A stretch of 64,000 nucleotides of DNA, taken from NCBI GenBank assembly GCA_001971685.1, contig CP019326.1:2108001-2172000 (forward strand), in the 5' to 3' direction. The notes beneath the pieces are model-generated. The model did no database searches. It worked only from the letters and a program-made list of their open reading frames with translations, and was not told where the DNA came from. A program made the translations under genes and the position numbers. Shown here one piece after another: positions 46,447 through 55,404 of the stretch (position 1 is its first letter; each line of letters begins with the position of its first letter). The stretch is from Halomonas sp. 1513 (lineage in GTDB: Bacteria; Pseudomonadota; Gammaproteobacteria; Pseudomonadales; Halomonadaceae).

Positions 46447-48834
46447 TTAGATTTCGTGGTAGCGCTCGGCGAAGACATCCAGCGGCATGGGGCGCGCGAA
46501 ATAATAGCCCTGAGCCACCTCGATGCCCAGCGATTCCAGCCACTGCGCCTCTTCAGGCGTTTCGACGCCTTCCGCCACGATGCCCAGACGCAGCGTCTGG
46601 CAGAACCTGACCAGCGCCGAGTAAGCATCCAGGGCACGGCCGTGCAGGCCAGCCGCCTGCAACAGTTCGCGATCGAGCTTGACGCTGTTGAGCGGCAAGC
46701 GCTGGAGCAGCTGAAAGGCGGTATGACCGGTACCGAAGTCGTCGAGCGCCAGCCGCACCCCGAGTTGCCGTAACCGTGCCATGGCGTGCTCGATATCGCT
46801 GAGGTCGTGAAAATTGGCGTGCTCGGTGATCTCCAGCTCGATGCGCGAGGCGTTCAGCCCCTGTGCCTTGATGGTACGCCCCAGCCGGGCCAGGAAGTCG
46901 TCGCGCCCCAGCGTGCTCAGGGTGATATTGAAGGCCAGCACGAAGGCCTCCGGCAGCACCTCGCGGTGCGCTGAGTACCATGCCAGGCCCTGCTCCATCA
47001 CCCAGCAGTCGAGCACGGCATTGAGCCCCAGTGCATCGACGATCGGCAGGAATTCGTTGGGCGTCACCTCGCCCACGCGCGGATGATGCCAGCGGATCAA
47101 CAGCTCGCCGCCCACCAGGCGGCCGTCACGGGCGTTCACCTGCGGCTGTATCAGTAGAGACAACTGGTCGGTGTCGGCCTCAAACACCCTGCGCAGCGCC
47201 TCGGAGAGCTCACGGTAGCGACTACCCCGCTCCTCATCGTAGGGCGCCACAAGCTTGAGTGGCTGCTGCCAACCCTCCTGGGCCAACTGATGCATGCCGT
47301 CCTCCAGCGCCGCCAGATAGGAGGCCAGGTTTCTCAAGCGGGGCCGACACATCACCAGGCATCCATACCAGTCCAGACGCCGGTGCACCCCGTCCCACTC
47401 GGCCAAGGTCGCCAACAGGCTATCCAACTGCGCCTCGGGGTCCCCCTCGGCATCGCCAGCAATATGGCCGACCAGCGTCAGGTCAGGGTTGATATAGAGC
47501 CGCCACGCCTCGGGCAGTCGCGGCCGTATCAGCATCAGCTGCTCGCGCATCAGCGACCAGGCGGCCTCATGCCCCAGTCGCTGACGAAAGTCCTGCAGCT
47601 TGGGCGCCTTGAGCAGGAATAGTCCTCCTGAGAACACCCGCTCCGGCTTGGCCATGGCGGCCGACTCCAGGGCCTGGCGGGTCTGCAGCCCGGTGCGGCG
47701 ATCGACGAGTAGCCGTTGACGCTGGCGCTGCATGCGCCAGCGCAGCCAGACAAGCACGCCCAGTGTCGCCAACAGCAGCACCGACAGCAGCATCGCCAGC
47801 CGCTGCATCTGGCGCGATACCCCGGAGCGTTCACCGAGGTAGCGTTCGACGTTGAGCCACTCGATGTTGTCACGCTGTGCGGCATGTTCACGCCAGCGGG
47901 CATCGAGCTGATAGCGGTAGGCACCGACCTCCTGCATCATGGGCAGCTGGCCGTGGGCATGACTGAGCAGGGTGTCGACCACGACTTGTGCAACGCGCTC
48001 GATATCCAGCACCGCGCCACCGGAACAGCCAAGCTCCATCTGATAAGGCAGATGGCAGAAGGTCGCGATACCCTGCTCCTCCAGACGAGGCAACCAGGCC
48101 CGCCGCTCGGCGTCGATATCTGTGGCGCCCATGGTCTGCCCCTCGACCAGATAGACACGGGTGCCGGATGGGGCCGCATGGTAAGCCTCCACCACCCGCT
48201 CGGGATCCCACTCCCACAGCACATCGACCAGGGCTACCTGCTCGTCCGCCGCCACCGCCTCGAGCATCGACTCGGTGAGGTGGCGACCGACCGGCGTGGT
48301 GTCGCCTAGTACCAGGAGCGGTAGCGGCGCGCCGAACAGCGAGGTAAGAAAGCCCAGCGAACGGCGCTCCACAGGGCGAGTCGTCACTAGCCGCACGCCG
48401 AGAAAGCTGGCAGGCCCCCACAGTTCGGGGTCATTGATGCCCGCCGCCACCACACGCCGTGGATTACCCAACGCCTCAGGCGAGTCGAGATAGAAGCGCA
48501 GCGCCGCATCATCGAGCAGAATCAAATGGTCGGCGGGGGCCACCGCTTCGCGCCCCGCCAGCCGCGAGCGATGCAGTGCAAAGGCCTGGGACTCATCGAT
48601 GCGCCGGGCGTCGAGGTAGTCGACGCTCAATGCGGCATCCTCGTCCAGTCGCTCTATCGCCGCGCCGATCTGAGCCACCAGGTCATCGGTCCAGGGATTG
48701 CCCTGGTGGTAGGAGGCCAGCACATGGATATCCCGGGCCAGCGCCGGCGAGGCCGTCGCACCGAGCAGTAACGCGATCAGCCCAGCGCACAAGCGTGATA
48801 CGACTGATGGCCGCGGCGCCCCTCGCCTCTGCAT
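46447..48834 (-). CDS. Periplasmic-sensor / degenerate GGDEF / EAL-domain protein (probable c-di-GMP phosphodiesterase)
   Basis: 795 residues. Signal-like N-terminus (about 12-34), then a periplasmic ABC_sub_bind-type sensor domain (about 35-290: VLASYHQGNPWTDDLV, HLILLDDAALRFYL, YLVEGQTM), a transmembrane helix (about 343-362), a GGDEF-like domain without the GGDEF motif (about 375-520) and an EAL domain (about 535-790). In the EAL domain the signature reads ELLIRW rather than EALLRW, but the Asn (FNITLS), Glu (LEITEH), paired Asp (LDDFGTGH), Lys (VKLDREL), Glu (AEGVET) and Gln (QGYYFARP) are kept, so phosphodiesterase activity is likely. The signal sensed is unknown. Confidence 0.88.
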   Translation of the reverse strand: MQRRGAPRPSVVSRLCAGLIALLLGATASPALARDIHVLASYHQGNPWTDDLVAQIGAAIERLDEDAALSVDYLDARRIDESQAFALHRSRLAGREAVAPADHLILLDDAALRFYLDSPEALGNPRRVVAAGINDPELWGPASFLGVRLVTTRPVERRSLGFLTSLFGAPLPLLVLGDTTPVGRHLTESMLEAVAADEQVALVDVLWEWDPERVVEAYHAAPSGTRVYLVEGQTMGATDIDAERRAWLPRLEEQGIATFCHLPYQMELGCSGGAVLDIERVAQVVVDTLLSHAHGQLPMMQEVGAYRYQLDARWREHAAQRDNIEWLNVERYLGERSGVSRQMQRLAMLLSVLLLATLGVLVWLRWRMQRQRQRLLVDRRTGLQTRQALESAAMAKPERVFSGGLFLLKAPKLQDFRQRLGHEAAWSLMREQLMLIRPRLPEAWRLYINPDLTLVGHIAGDAEGDPEAQLDSLLATLAEWDGVHRRLDWYGCLVMCRPRLRNLASYLAALEDGMHQLAQEGWQQPLKLVAPYDEERGSRYRELSEALRRVFEADTDQLSLLIQPQVNARDGRLVGGELLIRWHHPRVGEVTPNEFLPIVDALGLNAVLDCWVMEQGLAWYSAHREVLPEAFVLAFNITLSTLGRDDFLARLGRTIKAQGLNASRIELEITEHANFHDLSDIEHAMARLRQLGVRLALDDFGTGHTAFQLLQRLPLNSVKLDRELLQAAGLHGRALDAYSALVRFCQTLRLGIVAEGVETPEEAQWLESLGIEVAQGYYFARPMPLDVFAERYHEI

Positions 48835-49048
48835 GCGTACCTCCTTGTGCGCCCCGCAGCAGCGGTCGGTGAGGTCGTCTAAGATTCGCTTGCTGCGGCT
48901 GTAGTGTAGTTCATGCCTTTAGCGGTGATCTCAGCGTCGGCGAGGCAATAACAAAACAGTTATCGGCAGCGTTTCAATTATCTTGATATGCATTGGGCTA
49001 ATGTCTGCAGGCTAGGCGCCGACGGACAGCTGGGAGGCCGCGCTCACA

Positions 49049-49717
49049 TCAGTAGCGATGCGGATCATCGGCCGTCGGCAGCCGGGTCAAGAATTGCTGA
49101 TAGGCGCGGTCCTGGTCGACCCGCCGCTTTAGGGCCAGGAGTTCGACCACCGCATTCATGGCGTCATCGATACGCAGATCGAGTGGTAGCCCCCCGGGGG
49201 GGCGCACCTTGAGTGCCGCTGAGCGCGTGCCACGCGCATCGCCACCGGCGTCGCTGCCGGCGCTCAAGGCTGACAGCAGCGCCGCTGGCAGGTCACTGCC
49301 AGCCGATCGCGCGTGCCGATAGGCCTCCAGCATCAGCGCCGCTACCCGGTCGCTGGCGAGCATATTGCCGGCCACCACCACCCCGGGCTCGCGCAGCAGC
49401 GCCACCACCGGCACGTTGTGTTCGCCGCTCCAGCCGGCGCTGCGCCCACTGGCATCCATCAGCGCGATCTGCCGCCAGGCGGCGCCCCGGTCGTCGCGCT
49501 GGAGCGCTTCCACCACCGCCTCTACCGACATGCCGTCAGCCAGCGCCGCCAGGCCCTGTTCGGCGGCCAGTACATGGGTGCTGTATCCCTGGGTGATCGC
49601 CGCCCCCACCCCGGCACGCAGATGCGGCACGAAGGCCCCCAGCGCCGGACCACCGGTGGCACAGGCGATGCCGTGGGCGCCGCTGGCCTGGTCATATCCG
49701 ATAATGCTGTAGGTCAT
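49049..49717 (-). CDS. DUF1028 domain protein
   Basis: 222 residues, starting MTYSIIGYDQASGAHGIACA, with AAGG before the ATG. The family's fold is an Ntn-hydrolase-like sandwich; DUF1028 proteins recur beside peptide ABC importers and peptidases, and an amidase or peptidase role is suspected but unproven. Family stretches visible: GPALGAFVPHLRAGVGAAITQ and GNMLASDRVAALMLEAY. It diverges from the peptide ABC operon across 179 bases, where a perfect palindrome lies, so joint regulation is plausible. Confidence 0.85.
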   Translation of the reverse strand: MTYSIIGYDQASGAHGIACATGGPALGAFVPHLRAGVGAAITQGYSTHVLAAEQGLAALADGMSVEAVVEALQRDDRGAAWRQIALMDASGRSAGWSGEHNVPVVALLREPGVVVAGNMLASDRVAALMLEAYRHARSAGSDLPAALLSALSAGSDAGGDARGTRSAALKVRPPGGLPLDLRIDDAMNAVVELLALKRRVDQDRAYQQFLTRLPTADDPHRY

Positions 49718-49812
49718 TGCCTTCCCCTTGCCCCTGCTTAAATAGGGTGCGCTAACTGCCCCAACCGGCCACTTGCATCACGCTCTCGCCTATGCCATAC
49801 CTAATTAGAGAG

Positions 49813-49828
49813 ATTTATCATGATAAAT
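49813..49828. promoter_or_regulatory. Perfect 16-bp palindrome between the DUF1028 gene and the peptide ABC operon
   Basis: ATTTATCATGATAAAT is a perfect inverted repeat at the centre of the divergent region. It is 69 bases before the binding-protein ATG and 95 bases before the DUF1028 ATG, a good place for an operator. The FadR-type regulator at the end of the operon is the obvious candidate ligand; this is inferred from position and symmetry. Confidence 0.5.
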
Positions 49829-49896
49829 ATAAAACACCTTCAGCGTAGCCGCTTGTGCTCACCCACGACAACCTCAACAACATCAGGAGAGGCACG

Positions 49897-51474
49897 ATGA
49901 TTCGCTCCCTCGCACTGCCCAAGGGCCTGGGGCTATCGGCCCTGGCACTCGCCGTGGCCGGCTTGAGCGCCCCGCTCGCCGCCCAGACCCCACCCAACGT
50001 GCTGGTGGTCGGCCAGATCGCCGAGCCGCAGTCGCTGGACCCGGCCCAGGTCACCGCGGTCAACGACTTCCGCATCATGATGAACATGTACGACGGCCTG
50101 GTGCGCTACGCCGACGGCACCCTCGAGGTCGAGCCGGCGCTGGCCAGCGAGTGGCAGATCAGTGACGACGGCACCGTCTACACCTTCACCCTGCGCGACG
50201 ACGTCAGCTTCCACGACGGCAGCGCCTTCGACGCCGAAGCCGTGGTCTTTCACTTCGAGCGCATGCTCGACGAAGACCACCCCTACCACGACACCGGCTC
50301 CTTCCCGCTGGCGTTCTTCTTCGAGGCCATCGACAGCGTCGAGGCCAGCGGCGAGCACGAGGTGACCTTCACCCTCGACGAGCCCTATGCGCCCTTCCTC
50401 TCCAACCTCGCCTACCCCACCGGCCTGATCGTCTCGCCGGCAGCAGTCGAGGAGCACGGCGAGGACTTCGGCCGCAACCCCTCGGGCACCGGGCCCTTCC
50501 AGTTCGAGGAGTGGCAGAGCAACAGCCGCGTGGTGGCCAGCGCCAACCCCGACTACTGGGACGGCGCGCCGGCGCTGGAGGCGGTGGTGTTTCGGCCGAT
50601 CACCGATGCCAACACCCGGGTCGCCGAGATGATGGCCGGCGGCATCGACCTGATGGTCGAGGTGCCACCGGACAACGTCGCCCAGTTCGCCGAGGATCCG
50701 ATGTACCAGGTCTCCGAACAGGCCGGCCCGCACCTCTGGTTCCTGATCCTCAATACCAAGGAGGGCCCCTTCGCCGACCAGCGCATGCGCCAGGCGATCA
50801 ACTACGCCATCGACAAGGAGTCGCTGGTCGACAACATCCTCGAGGGCACCGCCACGGTGGCCGCCGGTCCGATTCCACCGGCCTTCGAGTGGGCCTACAA
50901 CGAGGAGCTCGAACCCTACCCCTATGACCCGGAGCGCGCCCGCGAGCTGATCGCCGAGGCCGGTCACGAGGGCGCCGAGCTGACCTTCTACGTCACCGAA
51001 GGCGGTTCCGGCATGCTCGACCCGATCCCCATGGGCTCGGCGATCCAGGCCGACCTGGCCGACGTCGGCCTCGACGTCAGCATCGAGACCTACGAGTGGA
51101 ACACCTTCCTCGGCGAGGTCAACCCGGGCCTCGAAGGCAAGGCCGACATGGCGCAGATGGCGTGGATGACCAACGACCCGGACACCCTGCCGTTCCTGGC
51201 CCTGCGCAGCGAGGCCATGCCCGACCAGGGCGGCTTCAACTCCGGCTACTACAGCAACCCGGAGGTCGACGCGCTGCTCGAGCAGGCCCGCCGCAGCGTC
51301 GACCAGGACGAGCGCGCCGCGCTGTACAAGGAGATGCAGGCCATCGTCCACGAGGACGCGCCCTGGGCCTTCGTCGCCAACTGGCAGCAGAACGCGGTGT
51401 CCAGCGCCGCGGTGGAGGGCTTCCGCCTGCAGCCGTCGTTCTTCCTGCTGCTCCACGAGGCCAGCAAGCCGTAA
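49897..51474 (+). CDS. Peptide/glutathione-type ABC transporter substrate-binding protein
   Basis: 525 residues from the ATG at 49897 (AGGAGAGG upstream). Signal peptide ends at LAAQ near residue 30. Family-5 SBP: EPQSLDPAQVTAVNDF, YDGLVRYADGTLEVEPALASEW (split), and RDDVSFHDGSAFDAEAVVFHFERM. The pattern is close to DppA/GsiB-like dipeptide or glutathione binders, but the ligand is not determinable. First gene of an operon with a permease, a permease-ATPase fusion, an ATPase and a GntR regulator; the next gene follows after 60 bases. Confidence 0.92.
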   Translation: MIRSLALPKGLGLSALALAVAGLSAPLAAQTPPNVLVVGQIAEPQSLDPAQVTAVNDFRIMMNMYDGLVRYADGTLEVEPALASEWQISDDGTVYTFTLRDDVSFHDGSAFDAEAVVFHFERMLDEDHPYHDTGSFPLAFFFEAIDSVEASGEHEVTFTLDEPYAPFLSNLAYPTGLIVSPAAVEEHGEDFGRNPSGTGPFQFEEWQSNSRVVASANPDYWDGAPALEAVVFRPITDANTRVAEMMAGGIDLMVEVPPDNVAQFAEDPMYQVSEQAGPHLWFLILNTKEGPFADQRMRQAINYAIDKESLVDNILEGTATVAAGPIPPAFEWAYNEELEPYPYDPERARELIAEAGHEGAELTFYVTEGGSGMLDPIPMGSAIQADLADVGLDVSIETYEWNTFLGEVNPGLEGKADMAQMAWMTNDPDTLPFLALRSEAMPDQGGFNSGYYSNPEVDALLEQARRSVDQDERAALYKEMQAIVHEDAPWAFVANWQQNAVSSAAVEGFRLQPSFFLLLHEASKP

Positions 51475-51534
51475 GCACGCCGTGCCCCGGGCAGGCTCGC
51501 CTGCCCGGAGGTCCACGCCAAGCGGAGTGATGAC

Positions 51535-52482
51535 ATGCATCTCTACGTACTGCGCCGACTGCTGATGACGGTGCCGGTGCTGCTGGGGCTGACGGTGATC
51601 GTGTTCCTGATCATGTCGCTGATCCCCGGCGACCCGGCGCTGGCCATCCTTGGCTCCTATGCCACGCCGGAGAACCTGGCGCGGCTGCGCGCCGATCTCG
51701 GCCTCGACCTCAGCCTGCCGCAGCAGTACTGGGTATGGCTGACCAATATCCTGCAGGGCGACTTCGGGCGCTCCTACCACCTCAACCGGCCGGTGCTCGA
51801 CGAGGTGCTGGAGCGTTTCGGGGCGACCCTGATCCTGGCCGGCACCTCGCTGGCGCTGTGCGTGGTGATCGGCGTTGCCGCCGGTATCGTCTCGGCAGTG
51901 CGCCAGTACGGCTGGGCCGACCGCATCATCACCCTGCTGGTGCTGGTCGGGATCTCGGTGCCGGCCTTCTGGCTGGGCATGCTGATGATTCTGCTGTTCT
52001 CGGTGGAGCTGCGCTGGTTTCCGGTCAGCGGCATGTACTCGATCTACGGCGGCGGCGACCTGCCCGACCTGCTGCGTCACCTGGTATTGCCGGCCATTGC
52101 CCTGGCGGTGGTGGCGGCCGGGGTGATCGCGCGACTGACCCGTTCCAACATGCTCGAGGTGCTGCGCCAGGACTATATTCGCACCGCCCGCGCCAAGGGC
52201 CTCGACGAGAATCGCGTGATCCTCGGCCACGCCTTCAAGGTGGCGCTGGTCAACCTGATCCCGGTGATCGGCGTCCAGGCCGGCTTCGTGATCGGCGGCG
52301 CGGTTTACATCGAGACGGTGTTCCAGTGGCCCGGTATCGGCCGCATGCTGGTCAATGCCATCTCGACCCGCGACATCCTGCTGGTCCAGGGCGGCGTGCT
52401 GGTGGTGGCTGCCAGCTACGTACTGTTCAACCTGTGCGCCGACCTGCTGCAATACTGGCTCGACCCGAGGATCAAGGCATGA
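51535..52482 (+). CDS. Peptide ABC transporter permease (DppB-type)
   Basis: 315 residues, six helices: YVLRRLLMTVPVLLGLTVIV at the N-terminus, IMSLIPGDPALAILG, and EAA loop RTARAKGLDENRVILGHAFK (about 218-237). A standard DppB/OppB-like inner-membrane subunit. Stop and next start overlap as ATGA, so translation is coupled to the fusion gene. Confidence 0.95.
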   Translation: MHLYVLRRLLMTVPVLLGLTVIVFLIMSLIPGDPALAILGSYATPENLARLRADLGLDLSLPQQYWVWLTNILQGDFGRSYHLNRPVLDEVLERFGATLILAGTSLALCVVIGVAAGIVSAVRQYGWADRIITLLVLVGISVPAFWLGMLMILLFSVELRWFPVSGMYSIYGGGDLPDLLRHLVLPAIALAVVAAGVIARLTRSNMLEVLRQDYIRTARAKGLDENRVILGHAFKVALVNLIPVIGVQAGFVIGGAVYIETVFQWPGIGRMLVNAISTRDILLVQGGVLVVAASYVLFNLCADLLQYWLDPRIKA

Positions 52483-54392
52483 TGGCATTCCTCAAACTGC
52501 TGGCGCGCAACCGCCTGGCGGCATTCGGCGGCCTGCTGCTGCTGGCCCTGGTGGCACTGGCGCTGGTCACCCCGCTGCTGCCGCTGCTCGAGCCCAACGC
52601 CACCAATCCCGCCAACCGCCTGCAGCCGCCGCTCTCCGAGGGCCACTGGCTGGGTACCGACCAGCTCGGCCGGGATATTCTTTCGCGGCTGCTATGGGGC
52701 CTGCGGGTCAGCCTGGCGGTGGGCATCGCCGCCTCGCTGGTGGCGGCCTTCATCGGTTCGTCGATCGGCCTGGTGGCGGGCTATTTCGGCGGCCGCACCG
52801 ACAACACCCTGATGCGCGGCATCGACATGCTGATGGCGTTCCCCTATATCCTGCTGGCCCTGGCCATCGTCGCGGTGCTCGGCCCCGGACTGCTCAACGC
52901 CCTGTATGCCATTGCCATCGTCAATATCCCGTTCTTCGCACGTAACATCCGCGGCGCCACGGTGAGCATCGCGCATCGCGAGTTCGTCGATGCGGCGCGG
53001 CTGTCGGGCAAGGGCGACCTGCGCATCCTGCTCAGCGAGATCCTGCCCAACGTGCTGCCGGTGATCGTCATCACCCTTTCCACCACGGTGGGCTGGATGA
53101 TCCTCGAGACCGCCGGTCTGAGCTTCCTCGGCCTCGGCGCCCAGCCGCCCCAGGCCGACCTCGGCTCGATGCTCGGCGAGGGCCGTCGCATGATCATCAA
53201 CGCCCCCCATGTCGCCACCCTGCCGGGGATCGCGATCTTCCTGCTGGTGATGAGCATCAACCTGCTCGGCGACGGCGTGCGCGACGCCCTCGACCCGCGC
53301 CTCAGGTCCGGCGCGCTGTCGCGCCCGGCGCCTATGACTCGCCTGCGCCGTCGGCGCCACGCCAAGGTCGACGACGCGGTACACGTGCCCGGCCAGGCGC
53401 CGGCGCTGCTCGAAGTCGACGACCTGCACACCGATTTCGAGGTCGGCCGCGACACCTACCGTGCCGTCAACGGCGTGAGCTTTGCCCTCGAGCCCAACGA
53501 GTGCCTGGGACTGGTCGGCGAATCGGGCTCCGGCAAGTCGGTCACCGCGCTGTCGCTGCTGGGCCTGGTGGCCTCGCCGCCGGGCGTGATCAGCGGCGGG
53601 CGCGTCGAGTTCGAGGGTCGCGACCTGTTCGACCTTGGCATCCGTGAGCTGCGCAAGGTGCGCGGCAACCAGGTGGCCTACGTGTTCCAGGACCCGCTCT
53701 CCACCCTGCATCCGCTGATCAAGGTCGGCGAGCAGCTGGTCGAAGCGCTGCGTACCCACCAGCCGCTGTCGCGCCAGGCCGCTCATGAGCGCGCCGTGGC
53801 ACTGCTCGGCCAGGTACGCATTCCCAACCCCGAGCGCCGCGCCGCCCAGTATCCCCACGAGCTCTCCGGCGGCATGCGCCAGCGGGTCGGCATCGCCATG
53901 GCGCTGGCCAATGACCCGCAGCTGATCATCGCCGACGAACCGACCACGGCGCTGGACGTCACGGTCCAGGCGCAGATCCTCACGCTGCTCAAGCGGCTGC
54001 GCGAGGAGCAGGGCACCGCGGTGCTGTTCATCACCCACGATTTCGGCGTGGTCTCGCAGATCTGCGACCGCGTGGCGGTGATGTACGCCGGCCGCATCGT
54101 CGAGGTGGGGCCCACTCAGGCACTGCTGGCCAACCCGCGTCATCCCTACACCCGGCGGCTGATCGACTGCGTGCCGCGCCTCGGCGATCCCGACCACGAG
54201 CCGGCGGCGATTCCCGGCCTGCCGCCGGCGGCCAACGCCCTGCCACAGGGCTGCGCCTTCGCCGAGCGCTGCGACCTGGTCGAGCCGCGCTGCCGCGAGG
54301 GGGAGATCGCCCTGATCGCCAGCGACGCCGAGCGCCAGGTGCGCTGCATCAAGCCGCTGGCCGACCACGCCTCGGGAGCCTCCCATGCCTGA
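52479..54392 (+). CDS. Peptide ABC transporter permease fused to an ATP-binding domain
   Basis: 637 residues in one uninterrupted frame. Residues about 1-285 are a DppC-type permease (LGTDQLGRDILSRLLWGLRV; EAA loop FVDAARLSGKGDLRILLSEI). A basic linker (about 285-305, SRPAPMTRLRRRRHAKVDD) leads into a DppD-type ATPase (about 312-637): Walker A GESGSGKS, signature ELSGGMRQR, Walker [14 protein letters not shown]-loop FITHDFG, and the oligopeptide-transporter C-terminal Cys motif GCAFAERC ... RC. In most systems these are separate proteins. An ATG within the linker (MTRLRR, at 53335) could allow a separate ATPase to be made too. Confidence 0.92.
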   Translation: MMAFLKLLARNRLAAFGGLLLLALVALALVTPLLPLLEPNATNPANRLQPPLSEGHWLGTDQLGRDILSRLLWGLRVSLAVGIAASLVAAFIGSSIGLVAGYFGGRTDNTLMRGIDMLMAFPYILLALAIVAVLGPGLLNALYAIAIVNIPFFARNIRGATVSIAHREFVDAARLSGKGDLRILLSEILPNVLPVIVITLSTTVGWMILETAGLSFLGLGAQPPQADLGSMLGEGRRMIINAPHVATLPGIAIFLLVMSINLLGDGVRDALDPRLRSGALSRPAPMTRLRRRRHAKVDDAVHVPGQAPALLEVDDLHTDFEVGRDTYRAVNGVSFALEPNECLGLVGESGSGKSVTALSLLGLVASPPGVISGGRVEFEGRDLFDLGIRELRKVRGNQVAYVFQDPLSTLHPLIKVGEQLVEALRTHQPLSRQAAHERAVALLGQVRIPNPERRAAQYPHELSGGMRQRVGIAMALANDPQLIIADEPTTALDVTVQAQILTLLKRLREEQGTAVLFITHDFGVVSQICDRVAVMYAGRIVEVGPTQALLANPRHPYTRRLIDCVPRLGDPDHEPAAIPGLPPAANALPQGCAFAERCDLVEPRCREGEIALIASDAERQVRCIKPLADHASGASHA

Positions 54393-55404
54393 ACCGCTGC
54401 TCGACATCACCGGACTGACGCGCACCTTCGGCGGCGGCCGCAGCCTGCTCGGCGTGGCCAAGCCGGGTGTACACGCCGTGCAGGGCGTCGACCTGCAGGT
54501 GGCGCGCGGCGAGACCCTGGGCATCGTCGGCGAGTCCGGCTGCGGCAAGTCGACCCTGGCGCGCATGCTGGTAGGGCTCGATACCCCCACTGCCGGCCAG
54601 ATCCGCTTCGGCGGGGACGACCTGCAAGCCATGCGCCGCCACGATCGTCACGCGCTGTCGCGGCGTATCCAGTACGTCTTCCAGGACCCGCTCAGTTCGC
54701 TCAACCCGCGCATGCGTATCCGCGATATCCTCGCCGCTCCGCTCAAGCACCTGCGCGGCCTCTCGGGCCGGGCGCTGGACGCGCGCATCGCCGAACTGCT
54801 CGAGGTGGTCAACCTGCGCCCCGAGTTCGTGAGCCGCTATCCCCATGAGTTCTCCGGCGGCCAGGCCCAGCGCATCGGCATCGCCCGGGCGCTGGCCGCA
54901 GAGCCCGAGGTGCTGGTGCTCGACGAGCCGGTCTCGGCACTGGATGTCTCGGTCCAGGCCCAGGTGCTCAAGCTGCTGCGTCGGCTCAAAGCAGAGTTCG
55001 ATCTTACCTACCTGTTCATCAGCCACGACCTGTCGGTGGTCGAGAGCATCAGCCAGCGTATCGCGGTGATGTACTTCGGCCGGGTGGTGGAGGAGGCCCC
55101 TGCCCGGCAGCTGTTCGCCGAGCCCGCCCATCCCTACACCCGGCTGCTGCTGGGCAGCGCGCCGATACCCGGCGGCCCGCCCATCGTTGCCGAATCCACG
55201 GCCGCCGAGCTGCCCGACCCGCTCGACCCGCCACCTGGGTGCGCCTTCGCACCGCGCTGCCCCAAGGCCCGCGATGCCTGCCGCCAGGCACCGCCTGCGC
55301 TGGACGCACTTGACCAACATTGGCATCGTGCCGCCTGCCTGTACCCCGAGCGGGGGCCGTGGCAGGCTAGCGCCTCGACCAACACCACGCCGGGAGCCCT
55401 ATGA
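54385..55404 (+). CDS. Peptide ABC transporter ATP-binding protein (DppF-type)
   Basis: 339 residues, overlapping the fusion gene by 8 bases. Second ATPase of the complex: Walker A GESGCGKST (about 49-57), Q-loop VFQDPLSSLNPRM, signature FSGGQAQR, Walker B VLVLDEPVSALD, and the C-terminal Cys motif GCAFAPRCPKARDAC typical of DppF/OppF. Together with the fused ATPase it makes the nucleotide-binding dimer. Confidence 0.95.
   Translation: MPEPLLDITGLTRTFGGGRSLLGVAKPGVHAVQGVDLQVARGETLGIVGESGCGKSTLARMLVGLDTPTAGQIRFGGDDLQAMRRHDRHALSRRIQYVFQDPLSSLNPRMRIRDILAAPLKHLRGLSGRALDARIAELLEVVNLRPEFVSRYPHEFSGGQAQRIGIARALAAEPEVLVLDEPVSALDVSVQAQVLKLLRRLKAEFDLTYLFISHDLSVVESISQRIAVMYFGRVVEEAPARQLFAEPAHPYTRLLLGSAPIPGGPPIVAESTAAELPDPLDPPPGCAFAPRCPKARDACRQAPPALDALDQHWHRAACLYPERGPWQASASTNTTPGAL

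Noticed and set aside
51735..52478. Upstream extension of the permease-ATPase fusion frame
   Set aside because: The frame stays open upstream of 52479 but there it overlaps the first permease gene in another frame; the ATGA junction marks the real start.
49933..52488. 851-codon minus-strand open frame
   Set aside because: Antisense to the peptide-binding protein and permease genes; composition is typical of a GC-driven shadow.
52692..54632. 646-codon minus-strand open frame
   Set aside because: Antisense to the permease-ATPase fusion gene.
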